NCBI GenBank assembly: GCA_035528715.1
Contig: DATKYB010000071.1
Location: 1 to 6,996 of the forward strand
Length of the DNA stretch: 6,996 bases
Reading direction: 5' to 3'
Source of the DNA: Nitrospinota bacterium
GTDB lineage: Bacteria; JADFOP01; DATKYB01
A program made the position numbers and the translations under genes. Positions 1-6,712 of this stretch are shown here, piece by piece. A model generated the notes under the pieces. The model saw only the letters and a program-made list of their open reading frames with translations. It searched no databases and was not told the origin of the DNA. How positions within the stretch are numbered: position 1 is the first letter of the stretch; every line of letters begins with the position of its first letter.

Positions 1-388
1 CTTCTTTCTTCTTTTTTGGCTCTACTTTTACATCAGTATCAACCAACTCTATTATCGCCATTTCTGCATTATCACCTACCCGTGGCCCTATTTTAAAAAT
101 CCTGGTATAACCCCCATTTCTATTGGCATATCTCTCTTTTAGGGTTGAAAAAAGCTTAGCAACTGCCTGCTTGCTTTTTACAAAATCTAATGCCTTACGT
201 CGCGAATTTAGCTTCCCTTCTTTGCCCAAAGTTATCATCTTATCAATATATCTCCGCGATTCTTTTGCCTTGGCAACTGTTGTTGCGATTCTTTCATGAA
301 TCAAGACGGCGGTTACTAAATTCCTCATTAAAGCCTTTCTATGGGTTGAAGTTCTATTCAGTTTTCTCCCCGATTTTAAATGGCGCAT
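1..388 (-). CDS. rplQ: 50S ribosomal protein L17 (3' end cut by window edge)
   Basis: L17 is a large-subunit protein that sits near the peptide exit tunnel on 23S rRNA. The visible 129 residues begin [20 protein letters not shown], the family's hallmark N-terminus, and continue through the conserved [12 protein letters not shown] and [25 protein letters not shown] blocks. The core family is about 116-127 residues, so the domain is complete. What is cut off is only the end of a basic tail (EPKKKKE at the edge), and the stop codon lies outside the window. The start is the ATG at 386-388. An in-frame ATG nine bases upstream is followed at once by TAA and cannot be the start. An AGGA Shine-Dalgarno at 397-400 lies eight bases upstream of the chosen ATG. 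It is the last visible gene of the cluster, 25 bases after rpoA, as in most bacteria. Confidence 0.97.
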   Translation of the reverse strand, partial: MRHLKSGRKLNRTSTHRKALMRNLVTAVLIHERIATTVAKAKESRRYIDKMITLGKEGKLNSRRKALDFVKSKQAVAKLFSTLKERYANRNGGYTRIFKIGPRVGDNAEMAIIELVDTDVKVEPKKKKE

Positions 389-395
389 TTCTTAC

Positions 396-408
396 ATCCT
401 TTTTGGAT
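396..408 (-). repeat. Small inverted repeat covering the rplQ ribosome binding site
   Basis: On the coding strand, ATCC, five A residues and GGAT form a 4-bp inverted repeat in the rpoA-rplQ gap. The right arm contains the AGGA Shine-Dalgarno of rplQ, so a folded form would hide it. The stem is short and probably weak, and it may be chance. There is no T-tract, so it is not a terminator. Confidence 0.2.
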
Positions 409-413
409 TAATA

Positions 414-1418
414 CTATTTCTTTTTTTCTTTTTTCTCTTCTTGTGCTAGGTCAATACCTTCTAACTTCATCCCCAGAGAAAGCCCCATTCCTGATAAGAT
501 CTCTTTAATCTCATTTAGAGACTTTCTGCCAAAATTTCGTGTTTTTAACATTTCCATCTCGGTTTTTTGAACCAAATCAGAAATGGTTTTTATATCAGCA
601 TTCTTGAGACAGTTAGCCGACCGAACCGAAAGCTCTAGTTCTTCAACGCTTCTCTTTAAATTTGCAACCATCCTGAGTTTTTCTTCATCTACCTCAGGAA
701 CTTCTGGTTCTGGTTCTTCTTCGAAATTAATAAATATTTGAGCATGATCTTTTAACATTTTAGCAGCATGAGCTATTGCATCCTCTGGTTTTACTGATCC
801 CTTTGTAGTAACTTCAAGAATTAATTTATCGTAATCTGTAGAATGACCAACTCTTGTATTTTCAACGGCAAAATTTACCTTTTTTATAGGAGAGAATATA
901 GCATCAATGGGGATCAACTGGATATCTTGATTCTCTTCAACATTCCTTTCTGCAGGCGAGTATCCCCTGCCCCATTTTACAATCATATCCATATTCAAGT
1001 TACCCTCTTCATTTAAAGTCGCGATATGCAAATCAGGGTTCAATATTTCCACATCTGCATCGTGTTCAATATCCCCTGCTTTAACCTCTCCTTTTTTCTT
1101 TGCATGGAGACTTATTGTTTTGGGATGATCGACATTCAATTTTGTGATGATCTGCTTTACGTTAAGGATTATCTCCGAGACGTCCTCGAGTACTCCTGGT
1201 ATTGTTGAAAATTCATGAAAAACACCATCAATTTTTACCGCTGTAATAGCGGAACCGCGTATAGATGATAATAAAGCCCGTCTAATGGCATGACCTATAG
1301 TAATACCAAATCCTCTTTCAAAAGGCTCTGCTGTAAATTTTCCGTATGTTTCTGTTAAAGCGTCTTTTTCAAATTCTAACCTCTTGGGCCGTTGAAAATC
1401 CTCCCAGAAGTTCTTCAT
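414..1418 (-). CDS. rpoA: DNA-directed RNA polymerase subunit alpha
   Basis: The alpha subunit dimerises to nucleate assembly of core RNA polymerase, and its C-terminal domain contacts UP elements and activators. At 334 residues it is close to the E. coli length of 329. The N-terminal domain spans about residues 1-232, with the dimerisation and assembly motif [11 protein letters not shown] at 42-52 and [14 protein letters not shown] at 75-88. An acidic, proline-containing linker ([14 protein letters not shown], 233-246) follows. The C-terminal helix-hairpin-helix domain spans about 250-318 and includes [11 protein letters not shown], in which Arg266 matches the DNA-binding Arg265 of E. coli. 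The last residues form a charged tail ending KKEKKK. The ATG start has an AGGAGG site at 1423-1428, four bases upstream. It lies between rpsD and rplQ, the standard alpha-operon position. Confidence 0.99.
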   Translation of the reverse strand: MKNFWEDFQRPKRLEFEKDALTETYGKFTAEPFERGFGITIGHAIRRALLSSIRGSAITAVKIDGVFHEFSTIPGVLEDVSEIILNVKQIITKLNVDHPKTISLHAKKKGEVKAGDIEHDADVEILNPDLHIATLNEEGNLNMDMIVKWGRGYSPAERNVEENQDIQLIPIDAIFSPIKKVNFAVENTRVGHSTDYDKLILEVTTKGSVKPEDAIAHAAKMLKDHAQIFINFEEEPEPEVPEVDEEKLRMVANLKRSVEELELSVRSANCLKNADIKTISDLVQKTEMEMLKTRNFGRKSLNEIKEILSGMGLSLGMKLEGIDLAQEEKKEKKK

Positions 1419-1422
1419 AATG

Positions 1423-1428
1423 CCTCCT
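1423..1428 (-). promoter_or_regulatory. Ribosome binding site of rpoA
   Basis: AGGAGG on the coding strand matches the anti-Shine-Dalgarno fully. The four-base spacer to the ATG at 1416-1418 is rather short. It lies in the 25-base rpsD-rpoA gap and fixes the rpoA start. Confidence 0.8.
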
Positions 1429-1443
1429 AGTATTTTATTGAAT

Positions 1444-2070
1444 TTACTTAGAATATAATTCTACTATCAACTGCTCTTGAATAGGTATCGTTGTGTCTTC
1501 TCTGGTAGGAAGGCCTACAATTGTTCCTTTCATTTGTTTCTTATCTACTTCTATCCATTGGGGAAGCCCTCTTTGTTCAGCTCTTTCTAAAGCATTTTTG
1601 ATCGGTTCAATATTGCGGCTCTTTTCCCCTACCTCAATAACATCCCCTATTTTCACCTGGTATGAAGGAATATTTACTTTATTGCCATTAATTGTAAAAT
1701 GATTGTGTCTAACCAGCTGTCGAGCCTGACTTCTGGAATTTGCAAATCCCATAAGATAAGTTAAATTATCTAACCTACACTCTAACATTCTTAAAAGAAT
1801 TTCACCCGTAATCCCTTTTTTCTTATCTGCCTTTTTAAAATAATTTCTAAATTGTTTTTCTAAAACCCCATAATAACGCTTTGCTTTTTGTTTCTCTCTA
1901 AGCTGAAGGGCATAGTCAGATAATTTCCCCCTTCTTTGTCCATGCTGTCCTGGTGCATAATGTTTCTTTTCAATTGCACATTTTTCACCTAAGCATTTCT
2001 CTCCTTTTAAAAACAACTTCATTCCTTCTCTTCTGCATAATCTACAAACAGAATCTCTATATCTTGCCAA
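1444..2070 (-). CDS. rpsD: 30S ribosomal protein S4, zinc-binding form, TTG start
   Basis: S4 is a primary 16S rRNA binder that nucleates assembly of the 30S body. In E. coli it also represses translation of the alpha operon. The 208 residues match the usual 200-209. The N-terminus ([16 protein letters not shown]) carries Cys9, Cys12, Cys26 and Cys31, the four-cysteine zinc-binding (C+) form. [20 protein letters not shown] (38-56) and the S4 RNA-binding fold (about 98-160, with RLDNL and [18 protein letters not shown]) are intact. No in-frame ATG gives the conserved N-terminus, so the start is TTG at 2068-2070. It is preceded by GGGGG at 2078-2082 with a seven-base spacer. The gene sits between rpsK and rpoA, so it is cotranscribed with S13 and S11, a layout that would allow the classical S4 feedback. 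That regulation is inferred, not shown. Confidence 0.98.
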   Translation of the reverse strand: MARYRDSVCRLCRREGMKLFLKGEKCLGEKCAIEKKHYAPGQHGQRRGKLSDYALQLREKQKAKRYYGVLEKQFRNYFKKADKKKGITGEILLRMLECRLDNLTYLMGFANSRSQARQLVRHNHFTINGNKVNIPSYQVKIGDVIEVGEKSRNIEPIKNALERAEQRGLPQWIEVDKKQMKGTIVGLPTREDTTIPIQEQLIVELYSK

Positions 2071-2077
2071 TTTTATA

Positions 2078-2082
2078 CCCCC
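2078..2082 (-). promoter_or_regulatory. Ribosome binding site deciding the TTG start of rpsD
   Basis: GGGGG on the coding strand lies seven bases upstream of the TTG at 2068-2070. It supports TTG as the true start, because it stands at normal spacing and the downstream codons give the invariant MARYRDS N-terminus of S4. A run of five G is striking in this AT-rich gap. Confidence 0.65.
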
Positions 2083-2098
2083 AAAAATAATAATTTTT
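2083..2098 (-). repeat. All-AT inverted repeat in the rpsK-rpsD gap
   Basis: The 44-base gap at 2071-2114 is the longest between genes in this window and consists mostly of A and T runs. On the coding strand AAAAAT, TATT and ATTTTT form a 6-bp inverted repeat with a four-base loop, directly before the GGGGG ribosome binding site. With no G-C pair, the fold would be unstable alone. I see no consensus promoter or intrinsic terminator in the gap. Confidence 0.25.
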
Positions 2099-2114
2099 TC
2101 TTTTTATAATATAG

Positions 2115-2516
2115 TTATACCCTTCTCCTTTTCGGCGGTCTGCAGCCATTATGAGGAATAGGCGTAACATCTTTAATCAAATCTATCTCTAAACCAACTG
2201 CTTGCAAGGAACGGATAGCGGCTTCTCTGCCAGCTCCTGGTCCTTTTATATAAACCTCTATTCTCTTAACTCCTTGATCCATAGCCTTTTTTGCAGCTCC
2301 TTCAGCAGCTACTTGAGCAGCAAAAGGGGTGCTTTTTCTCGATCCTTTAAAACCTTGATTCCCTGCACTTGACCAGGCAATAACATTCCCTAATGTATCG
2401 GTAATCGTTATAATCGTATTATTAAAGGTTGCTTGAATGTAAGCTATTCCATTTCCTATAGATTTCTTTTCCTTTTTCTTTCTCTTAGAAGTTGACTTCT
2501 TTTTTGGTTCCGCCAT
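2115..2516 (-). CDS. rpsK: 30S ribosomal protein S11
   Basis: S11 lies on the platform of the 30S subunit near the mRNA exit and contacts 16S rRNA with S6 and S18. The 133 residues are close to the usual 129. The core reads [18 protein letters not shown] (23-40), then [20 protein letters not shown] (49-68) and [16 protein letters not shown] (90-105). It ends in the near-invariant [14 protein letters not shown]. Asn123-Gly124 matches the Asn-Gly site that is converted to isoaspartate in E. coli S11. The N-terminus is a basic extension ([14 protein letters not shown], residues 5-18). The ATG at 2514-2516 follows a GGGGG Shine-Dalgarno at short spacing, within the nine-base gap after rpsM, so translation is probably coupled to S13. 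Confidence 0.98.
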   Translation of the reverse strand: MAEPKKKSTSKRKKKEKKSIGNGIAYIQATFNNTIITITDTLGNVIAWSSAGNQGFKGSRKSTPFAAQVAAEGAAKKAMDQGVKRIEVYIKGPGAGREAAIRSLQAVGLEIDLIKDVTPIPHNGCRPPKRRRV

Positions 2517-2525
2517 AATTCCCCC

Positions 2526-2897
2526 TTAAGACTTTCTTTTTGAACCTACAGTTCTTCTAGGACCCTTCCTGGTTCTCGAATTCGTTTTAGTTCTCTGCCC
2601 TCTCACTGGCAATCCCCTTCTGTGCCTTAAGCCTCGATATGATCCAATATCCATTAATCTCTTAATATCCATAGAGATATCTTTTCTCAGATCCCCCTCA
2701 AACTTATATTTCATCTGAATTATGTCTCTTAACTTGCTCACATCGGCATCAGCTAAATCTTTTGCTTTGGTATCAGGATTAATATTTGCCTCTTTTAGTA
2801 TCTTATTTGAAGAAGTTCTTCCTATTCCATATATATAGGTTAAGGCTATTTCAATTCTTTTATCTTTTGGTATATCTACTCCTGCAATCCTTGGCAA
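2526..2897 (-). CDS. rpsM: 30S ribosomal protein S13, TTG start
   Basis: S13 is a head protein of the 30S subunit that contacts the P-site tRNA and bridges to 23S rRNA and L5. The 123 residues match the usual 118-125. They begin [20 protein letters not shown], followed by the helix-hairpin-helix segment [14 protein letters not shown] (22-35). [20 protein letters not shown] is the conserved basic region, and the tail ([15 protein letters not shown]) reaches the tRNA site. The start is TTG at 2895-2897, with a perfect AGGAGG site seven bases upstream and no in-frame ATG that preserves the N-terminus. It opens the alpha-operon part of the cluster. In E. coli the same gene starts with GTG and is the site where S4 blocks translation, so the non-ATG start here is notable. 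Confidence 0.98.
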   Translation of the reverse strand: MPRIAGVDIPKDKRIEIALTYIYGIGRTSSNKILKEANINPDTKAKDLADADVSKLRDIIQMKYKFEGDLRKDISMDIKRLMDIGSYRGLRHRRGLPVRGQRTKTNSRTRKGPRRTVGSKRKS

Positions 2898-2904
2898 ATT
2901 TCTT

Positions 2905-2910
2905 CCTCCT
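2905..2910 (-). promoter_or_regulatory. Ribosome binding site deciding the TTG start of rpsM
   Basis: A full AGGAGG consensus lies seven bases before the TTG at 2895-2897, in the 27-base gap after rpmJ. Because the consensus and spacing are ideal, it settles the start at TTG rather than any upstream codon. A strong site paired with a weak start codon suggests tuned or repressible initiation, which is inference. Confidence 0.8.
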
Positions 2911-2924
2911 ATTTATTATTTAAT

Positions 2925-3038
2925 TTATCCCTGTCTTTGCTTGTGCTTAGGATTACTACAGATAACCCTCACGACTCCCTTTCTCCGGACTATTTTACAC
3001 TGTTTGCAAATGGCTTTTACTGAAGACCTTACCTTCAT
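2925..3038 (-). CDS. rpmJ: 50S ribosomal protein L36, zinc-ribbon form
   Basis: This 37-residue gene encodes L36, the smallest large-subunit protein, which helps organise 23S rRNA near the L16 region. It reads [20 protein letters not shown], then [17 protein letters not shown]. The zinc ligands Cys11, Cys14, Cys27 and His32 are all present, so it is the zinc-binding (C+) form rather than the Cys-less paralogue induced under zinc starvation in some bacteria. Length and sequence match the standard 37-38 residue family. The ATG at 3036-3038 has an excellent AAGGAG site at 3046-3051 with a seven-base spacer, and the TAA is at 2925-2927. It lies between infA and rpsM, its normal position. Confidence 0.98.
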   Translation of the reverse strand: MKVRSSVKAICKQCKIVRRKGVVRVICSNPKHKQRQG

Positions 3039-3045
3039 CAATCTA

Positions 3046-3051
3046 CTCCTT
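3046..3051 (-). promoter_or_regulatory. Ribosome binding site of rpmJ
   Basis: AAGGAG on the coding strand lies seven bases before the rpmJ ATG. It supports this very short gene as truly translated. Confidence 0.8.
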
Positions 3052-3056
3052 TATGA

Positions 3057-3074
3057 AACTAAACAAATTTAGTT
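3057..3074 (-). repeat. Hairpin-capable inverted repeat at the infA stop codon
   Basis: On the coding strand AACTAAA, a TTTG loop and TTTAGTT form a perfect 7-bp inverted repeat. It overlaps the infA TAA (3073-3075) and ends just ahead of the rpmJ ribosome binding site. Only one pair is G-C and no T-tract follows, so a terminator is unlikely. It could be a weak mRNA stem or chance. Confidence 0.3.
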
Positions 3075-3291
3075 ATTTATATCTATATATGATTCTCCCT
3101 CGACTCAAATCATAAGGGGATAACTCTACCTTTACTCTATCACCAGCTAATATCTTGATATAATGCATTCTCATTTTTCCAGAAATATGGGCTAACACCT
3201 TATGACCATTTTCTAACTCAACTCTAAACATAGCATTTGGAAGAGGTTCTGTGACAGTTCCTTCAACCTCTATAGCCTCTTCTTTAACCAT
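3073..3291 (-). CDS. infA: Translation initiation factor IF-1
   Basis: IF-1 occupies the A site of the 30S subunit during initiation and assists IF-2 and IF-3. The 72 residues are exactly the family length and form a single OB-fold (S1-like) domain. Diagnostic segments are [20 protein letters not shown] (4-23), [20 protein letters not shown] (24-43), and [23 protein letters not shown], the last ending in RYK. The ATG at 3289-3291 follows an AAGGGG Shine-Dalgarno six bases upstream, in an 11-base gap after map. Many Bacillota place a small KOW-domain gene between map and infA, and none fits here. The gene is followed by rpmJ after 34 bases. Confidence 0.98.
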   Translation of the reverse strand: MVKEEAIEVEGTVTEPLPNAMFRVELENGHKVLAHISGKMRMHYIKILAGDRVKVELSPYDLSRGRIIYRYK

Positions 3292-3302
3292 AATAACCCC
3301 TT

Positions 3303-4049
3303 TTAAACCCGAGTTAAAATCTCAGAGCCATTCTTCGTTATTGCTATTGTATGCTCAAAATGTGCAGATAGTTTTCTATCGGATGTAACAACTGTCCAAT
3401 TGTCCTCTAATACATCTACAGAACTCCCACCCATATTAACCATTGGTTCTATAGCCAAAACCATTCCTTCTTTTAATTTAGGGCCATGACCTGGAGGACC
3501 AAAATTAGGAATCTGTGGTGCCTCGTGTAATTTGGCTCCAATACCATGACCAACAAACGCTTTTACTACTGAAAAAGAGTTATTCTCAGCAACTGTCTGG
3601 ATTGTATGGGAAATATCTGATAGATAATTTCCCTCTTTTGCCTTTTCAATTCCAAGATATAGCGCCTTCTCAGTTATTTCGAGGAGCTTTTTTGCTTGTT
3701 GAGATATCTTTTCAACTCCTATTGTTACAGCTGCGTCACCATAATATCCGTCATAAAAAACACCCAAATCTATACTGATGATATCTCCTTCTTTAAGCTC
3801 TCTCTTTGAAGGAATTCCATGGACAACCTCTTCATTAATTGAGGTACAAATTGTGTTAGGAAATCCTCTGTAACCTTTAAAAGCAGGCTCTGCTCCTTTT
3901 CCCTGAACATAATCTTCTGCCATTTTGTCAAGTTCTATGGTTTTTACCCCTGCTTTAATTTCTCTTATAAGATACTGGAGAGTTTCAGCAACTATCTTAC
4001 TGCTTCGCCTCATCTTTTCTATCTCCCCAGACGACTTATAGATAATCAT
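3303..4049 (-). CDS. map: Methionine aminopeptidase, type I
   Basis: This cytosolic metalloenzyme removes the initiator methionine from nascent proteins after deformylation. At 248 residues it has the compact type Ia length with no N-terminal extension, and it adopts the pita-bread fold. All expected active-site residues are visible: His77 (EVVHGIP), metal ligands Asp94 (SIDLG) and Asp105 (YYGDAAV), His168 (FVGHGIG), Glu201 (AIEPM) and Glu232 (FEHT), plus substrate-contacting His175 (LHEAPQ). The ATG at 4047-4049 directly abuts the adk TAG stop (4050-4052). Its AGGA site (4059-4062, nine-base spacer) lies inside the adk coding region, so translation is likely coupled to adk. The secY-adk-map order is common across bacteria. 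Confidence 0.98.
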   Translation of the reverse strand: MIIYKSSGEIEKMRRSSKIVAETLQYLIREIKAGVKTIELDKMAEDYVQGKGAEPAFKGYRGFPNTICTSINEEVVHGIPSKRELKEGDIISIDLGVFYDGYYGDAAVTIGVEKISQQAKKLLEITEKALYLGIEKAKEGNYLSDISHTIQTVAENNSFSVVKAFVGHGIGAKLHEAPQIPNFGPPGHGPKLKEGMVLAIEPMVNMGGSSVDVLEDNWTVVTSDRKLSAHFEHTIAITKNGSEILTRV

Positions 4050-4700
4050 CTATTGCATTCCTGACAAAGAATTAGATATATTGTCAAAAATCTCTTCTAT
4101 ACCTCCTTTACCAGAAATATGCAGAAGCTTTCCCTTTTTCTCATAATATTCTACTAAGGGAGTTGTATTATTATAATAAACCTTTAATCTTTCCTCTATC
4201 ACTTCTCTTTTATCATCTAACCTTTCAATTAATTCCCCTCCACATCTATCACAAACCCCTTTCTTTAAAGGAGGATGAAAATACAAATTAAACCCTGATC
4301 CACAATCTTTACATACTCTTCTTAGAGTAAGTCTCTTTACTATCTCTTCAAAATCCAAATCGATATATACAACCTTATCCAAATCTATACCTGCCTTCTT
4401 AAAAAACTTTTCCAAAGCCTCTGCCTGAGCTATTGTCCTTGGAAATCCATCCAATATAAATCCCTTTCTAAAATCTTCATCACTAAGTAAATCCTCTACT
4501 ATATTGAATAGCAAATGATCAGGAACAAGGGCTCCTTTTTTCATATATTTTTTAACTTCTTCTCCCAAAGAAGTTTTTTTCTCTGACTGATTCCTTAAAA
4601 CATCACCCATAGAAACCCATGGTATTTTAAATCTTTCAGACAGTTTTTTTGCCTGTGTCCCTTTTCCTGCCCCTGGGGGCCCAAAGAGGATCAGTCTCAT
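4050..4700 (-). CDS. adk: Adenylate kinase with zinc-binding lid
   Basis: Adk catalyses reversible transfer between ATP and AMP to give two ADP, balancing adenylates in the cytosol. From the chosen start it has 216 residues, the usual long bacterial form. The P-loop GPPGAGKGTQ is at 7-16. AMP-site residues include MGDVLR (Arg36) and DGFPRT (Arg88). The lid (about 127-165) carries Cys130, Cys133, Cys150 and Cys153, a structural zinc site, followed by RLDDK and Arg171. I place the start at ATG 4698-4700, because the family begins right at MRLILFGPPG. In-frame ATGs at 4707-4709 (best Shine-Dalgarno, AAGGA five bases away) and 4722-4724 would add three or eight residues. It follows secY by 42 bases and touches map. 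Confidence 0.97.
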   Translation of the reverse strand: MRLILFGPPGAGKGTQAKKLSERFKIPWVSMGDVLRNQSEKKTSLGEEVKKYMKKGALVPDHLLFNIVEDLLSDEDFRKGFILDGFPRTIAQAEALEKFFKKAGIDLDKVVYIDLDFEEIVKRLTLRRVCKDCGSGFNLYFHPPLKKGVCDRCGGELIERLDDKREVIEERLKVYYNNTTPLVEYYEKKGKLLHISGKGGIEEIFDNISNSLSGMQ

Positions 4701-4742
4701 ACACACCATGCCTTTCCTTGGCATATAAAGTTCTTTCCTTTG

Positions 4743-6053
4743 TTACCCTCTTCTGCTCTTAATCCTCCCTTTTTTCATAAATCCTTCATAATGTCTCATA
4801 ACAAGGTGCGACTCAATCTGGCTCATTGTATCCATGGCAACTCCCACTACAATCAAAAGGCCTGTTCCTCCAAAATAGAAGGGAACATTAAGATATCTAA
4901 CCATATAGTCAGGAAGAATTACTATAAAACATAAATAAATCGCTCCTGCAAAAGTAAGTCGGGTAAGGGTCTTGTCTATAAATTCTGCTGTCTTCCTCCC
5001 AGGTCTTATACCAGGGACAAAACCACCATATTTCTTCATATTATCAGCAGTATCATCAGGATTAAAGATTATAGCAGTATAAAAATAACAGAAAAAGAAT
5101 ATAAGACCTGCACTGATTACAGTATAAATGAGGTATCCAGGCCTTAGACTATTAGAGATGGTCTGCATCCAGGCAATCCCCGCAAAGCTTGCTACAGTAG
5201 CTGGAAACATAATAATAGAAGATGCAAATATAGGAGGAATAACCCCTGAAGTATTTACCTTTAAAGGTAAATAGGTGCTCTGGCCACCATACATCCTTCT
5301 CCCTACAATCCTTTTCGCATATTGGATAGGTATCTTTCTATGACCTGATTCCATGAAAACAATAACTCCCACTACCACCACCATCATTGCAATCAGGACC
5401 AAAACCAATAAAGGTTGCATATCCCCTGTCCTTACTAATCTCAAAGTATTTGCAATCGCAGCAGGCATATTTGCCACAATGCCTGCGAAAATGATTAGAG
5501 ATATGCCATTTCCAATGCCTCTTTCAGTAATTTGCTCTCCAAGCCACATGATAAAGGTTGTACCGGCTGTTAAAGTTATCATCGTCATCAAACGAAAATC
5601 CCAACCCGGTGAAGGAACAATGAGGGCTCCAGCAGGGCTCGTCATCCTCTCCAATCCAACGCTTATTCCAAAAGACTGGATAGCACAGAGTAGCACTGTC
5701 CCATATCGTGTATACTGAGTTATTTTTTTGTGCCCCTGTTCCCCTTCTTTTTTTAATTTATCTAAATAGGGGACAACAACTGTTAGAAGCTCCAAAATGA
5801 TCGCAGCACTAATATAAGGCATAATCCCCAAGGCAAAAACTGACAATCTGCTTAAAGCTCCACCAGCAAACATATCAAAAAAGCCCAGCATTGTACCCTG
5901 TGCTCTTTCAAAAAATTCTTTTAGGGCAATACCATCTATGCCAGGAGTAGGCACATGCGTACCCACTCTATATACAGCTAAAAGAGCAAGTGTGATGAAA
6001 ATACGTTTCCTTAACTCAGGAATCTTAAATATGTTTTGAAAACTATCTTTCAT
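4743..6053 (-). CDS. secY: Preprotein translocase subunit SecY
   Basis: SecY is the pore-forming subunit of the inner-membrane SecYEG channel for secreted and membrane proteins. Its 436 residues match the usual 420-445. Ten membrane helices can be read at about 18-35, 71-95, 115-134, 152-172, 180-203, 214-235, 268-293, 308-331, 363-385 and 393-413. The plug region is near 58-68 ([11 protein letters not shown]). Conserved motifs include [16 protein letters not shown] (177-192), [16 protein letters not shown] (252-267) and [11 protein letters not shown] (345-355), where Arg350 matches the SecA-contacting C5-loop Arg357 of E. coli. It ends in the conserved [15 protein letters not shown]. The ATG at 6051-6053 lies inside rplO, overlapping by 11 bases, and only a weak GGAT-type site precedes it. 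Translation is therefore probably coupled to L15. Confidence 0.99.
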   Translation of the reverse strand: MKDSFQNIFKIPELRKRIFITLALLAVYRVGTHVPTPGIDGIALKEFFERAQGTMLGFFDMFAGGALSRLSVFALGIMPYISAAIILELLTVVVPYLDKLKKEGEQGHKKITQYTRYGTVLLCAIQSFGISVGLERMTSPAGALIVPSPGWDFRLMTMITLTAGTTFIMWLGEQITERGIGNGISLIIFAGIVANMPAAIANTLRLVRTGDMQPLLVLVLIAMMVVVVGVIVFMESGHRKIPIQYAKRIVGRRMYGGQSTYLPLKVNTSGVIPPIFASSIIMFPATVASFAGIAWMQTISNSLRPGYLIYTVISAGLIFFFCYFYTAIIFNPDDTADNMKKYGGFVPGIRPGRKTAEFIDKTLTRLTFAGAIYLCFIVILPDYMVRYLNVPFYFGGTGLLIVVGVAMDTMSQIESHLVMRHYEGFMKKGRIKSRRG

Positions 6054-6495
6054 TTTTATCCATCAATATTTTTCCACCAGCTGCTTCAATTTTTTCTTTG
6101 GCAGATTTACTGAATTTTACAGCTTTGATCATTACTGGTTTGTCTATATCCCCATTCCCTAATATCTTAATACCATCTTTGACCTTCTTTATAATTTTCT
6201 TCTCTAATAACAATTCTGGAGTTATAGTCAGCCCTTCACCAAAAGATTTTAAGTGATTTAAATTTATTATTGAATATTCTTTCTTAAAAATATTCCTAAA
6301 ACCTCTTTTAGGTAATCTTCTCTGGAGGGGCATTTGCCCTCCTTCAAACCATATAGGGAGATTTCCACCTGAACGGGACTTTTGCCCTTTATGACCTCTA
6401 CAGCTTGTTTTTCCATGTCCAGAACCCGGTCCTCTCCCCACAATTTTTCTTCTTTTTCTCGATCCTCTGGAAGGCTTAAGTTCAGAAAGTTTCAT
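6043..6495 (-). CDS. rplO: 50S ribosomal protein L15
   Basis: L15 is a late-assembling large-subunit protein that threads a long basic extension into 23S rRNA. The 150 residues match the usual 144-150. The N-terminal part is the glycine- and arginine-rich extension: [20 protein letters not shown], then [20 protein letters not shown], then the [17 protein letters not shown] motif (50-66). The C-terminal globular domain includes [10 protein letters not shown] and ends in [11 protein letters not shown]. The ATG at 6493-6495 has a GAGG site seven bases upstream, in the 23-base gap after rpmD. Its last codons and TAG overlap the start of secY by 11 bases. The rpmD-rplO-secY order is the standard spc layout. 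Confidence 0.98.
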   Translation of the reverse strand: MKLSELKPSRGSRKRRKIVGRGPGSGHGKTSCRGHKGQKSRSGGNLPIWFEGGQMPLQRRLPKRGFRNIFKKEYSIINLNHLKSFGEGLTITPELLLEKKIIKKVKDGIKILGNGDIDKPVMIKAVKFSKSAKEKIEAAGGKILMDKNER

Positions 6496-6518
6496 AAATT
6501 AACCTCATTGGAATAGCT

Positions 6519-6701
6519 TTAAAGCTCTCTTACCTCAACTAAATGACTTACTTTATTTATCATTCCTCTTATTTCATTTGTATCAGCACGCTTAACCTTT
6601 CTGTTTACTTTTATTAAACCTAACCCCTTAAGAACTAACCTTTGTTTCTTAGGTCTCCCAATAGGGCTCTTTTTCAATGTGATCTCTAATTCCTTAGCCA
6701 T
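6519..6701 (-). CDS. rpmD: 50S ribosomal protein L30
   Basis: L30 is a small large-subunit protein with a ferredoxin-like alpha-beta fold. The 60 residues match the usual bacterial length of 58-62. Typical segments are [20 protein letters not shown] (5-24), the [11 protein letters not shown] stretch, and [17 protein letters not shown] at the end. The ATG at 6699-6701 follows an AAGG site seven bases upstream, in an 11-base gap after rpsE. Its position between rpsE and rplO is standard for the spc operon. Confidence 0.97.
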   Translation of the reverse strand: MAKELEITLKKSPIGRPKKQRLVLKGLGLIKVNRKVKRADTNEIRGMINKVSHLVEVREL

Positions 6702-6712
6702 TATCTAACCTT

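Noticed and set aside
190-411. Plus-strand open frame of 73 codons opposite rplQ
   Set aside because: It lies antisense to a clear L17 gene, has no recognisable family, and has a composition expected of a shadow frame.
2071-2080. TATAAAAT-like -10 box just before rpsD
   Set aside because: No -35 element lies at the right spacing upstream. The box is the spacer between the ribosome site and the TTG start, so an internal promoter is not supported.
3515-3778. Plus-strand open frame of 87 codons opposite map
   Set aside because: It is antisense to the catalytic core of methionine aminopeptidase, with no ribosome site or family signature.
5353-5718. Plus-strand open frame of 121 codons opposite secY
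   Set aside because: It is fully antisense to conserved SecY helices. Its hydrophobic and Thr/Ile-rich content mirrors the membrane codons on the other strand.
6515-6526. Twelve-base perfect palindrome AGCTTTAAAGCT at the rpmD stop
   Set aside because: It has no loop, so it is a poor RNA hairpin. It overlaps coding sequence and is easily expected by chance in AT-rich DNA.
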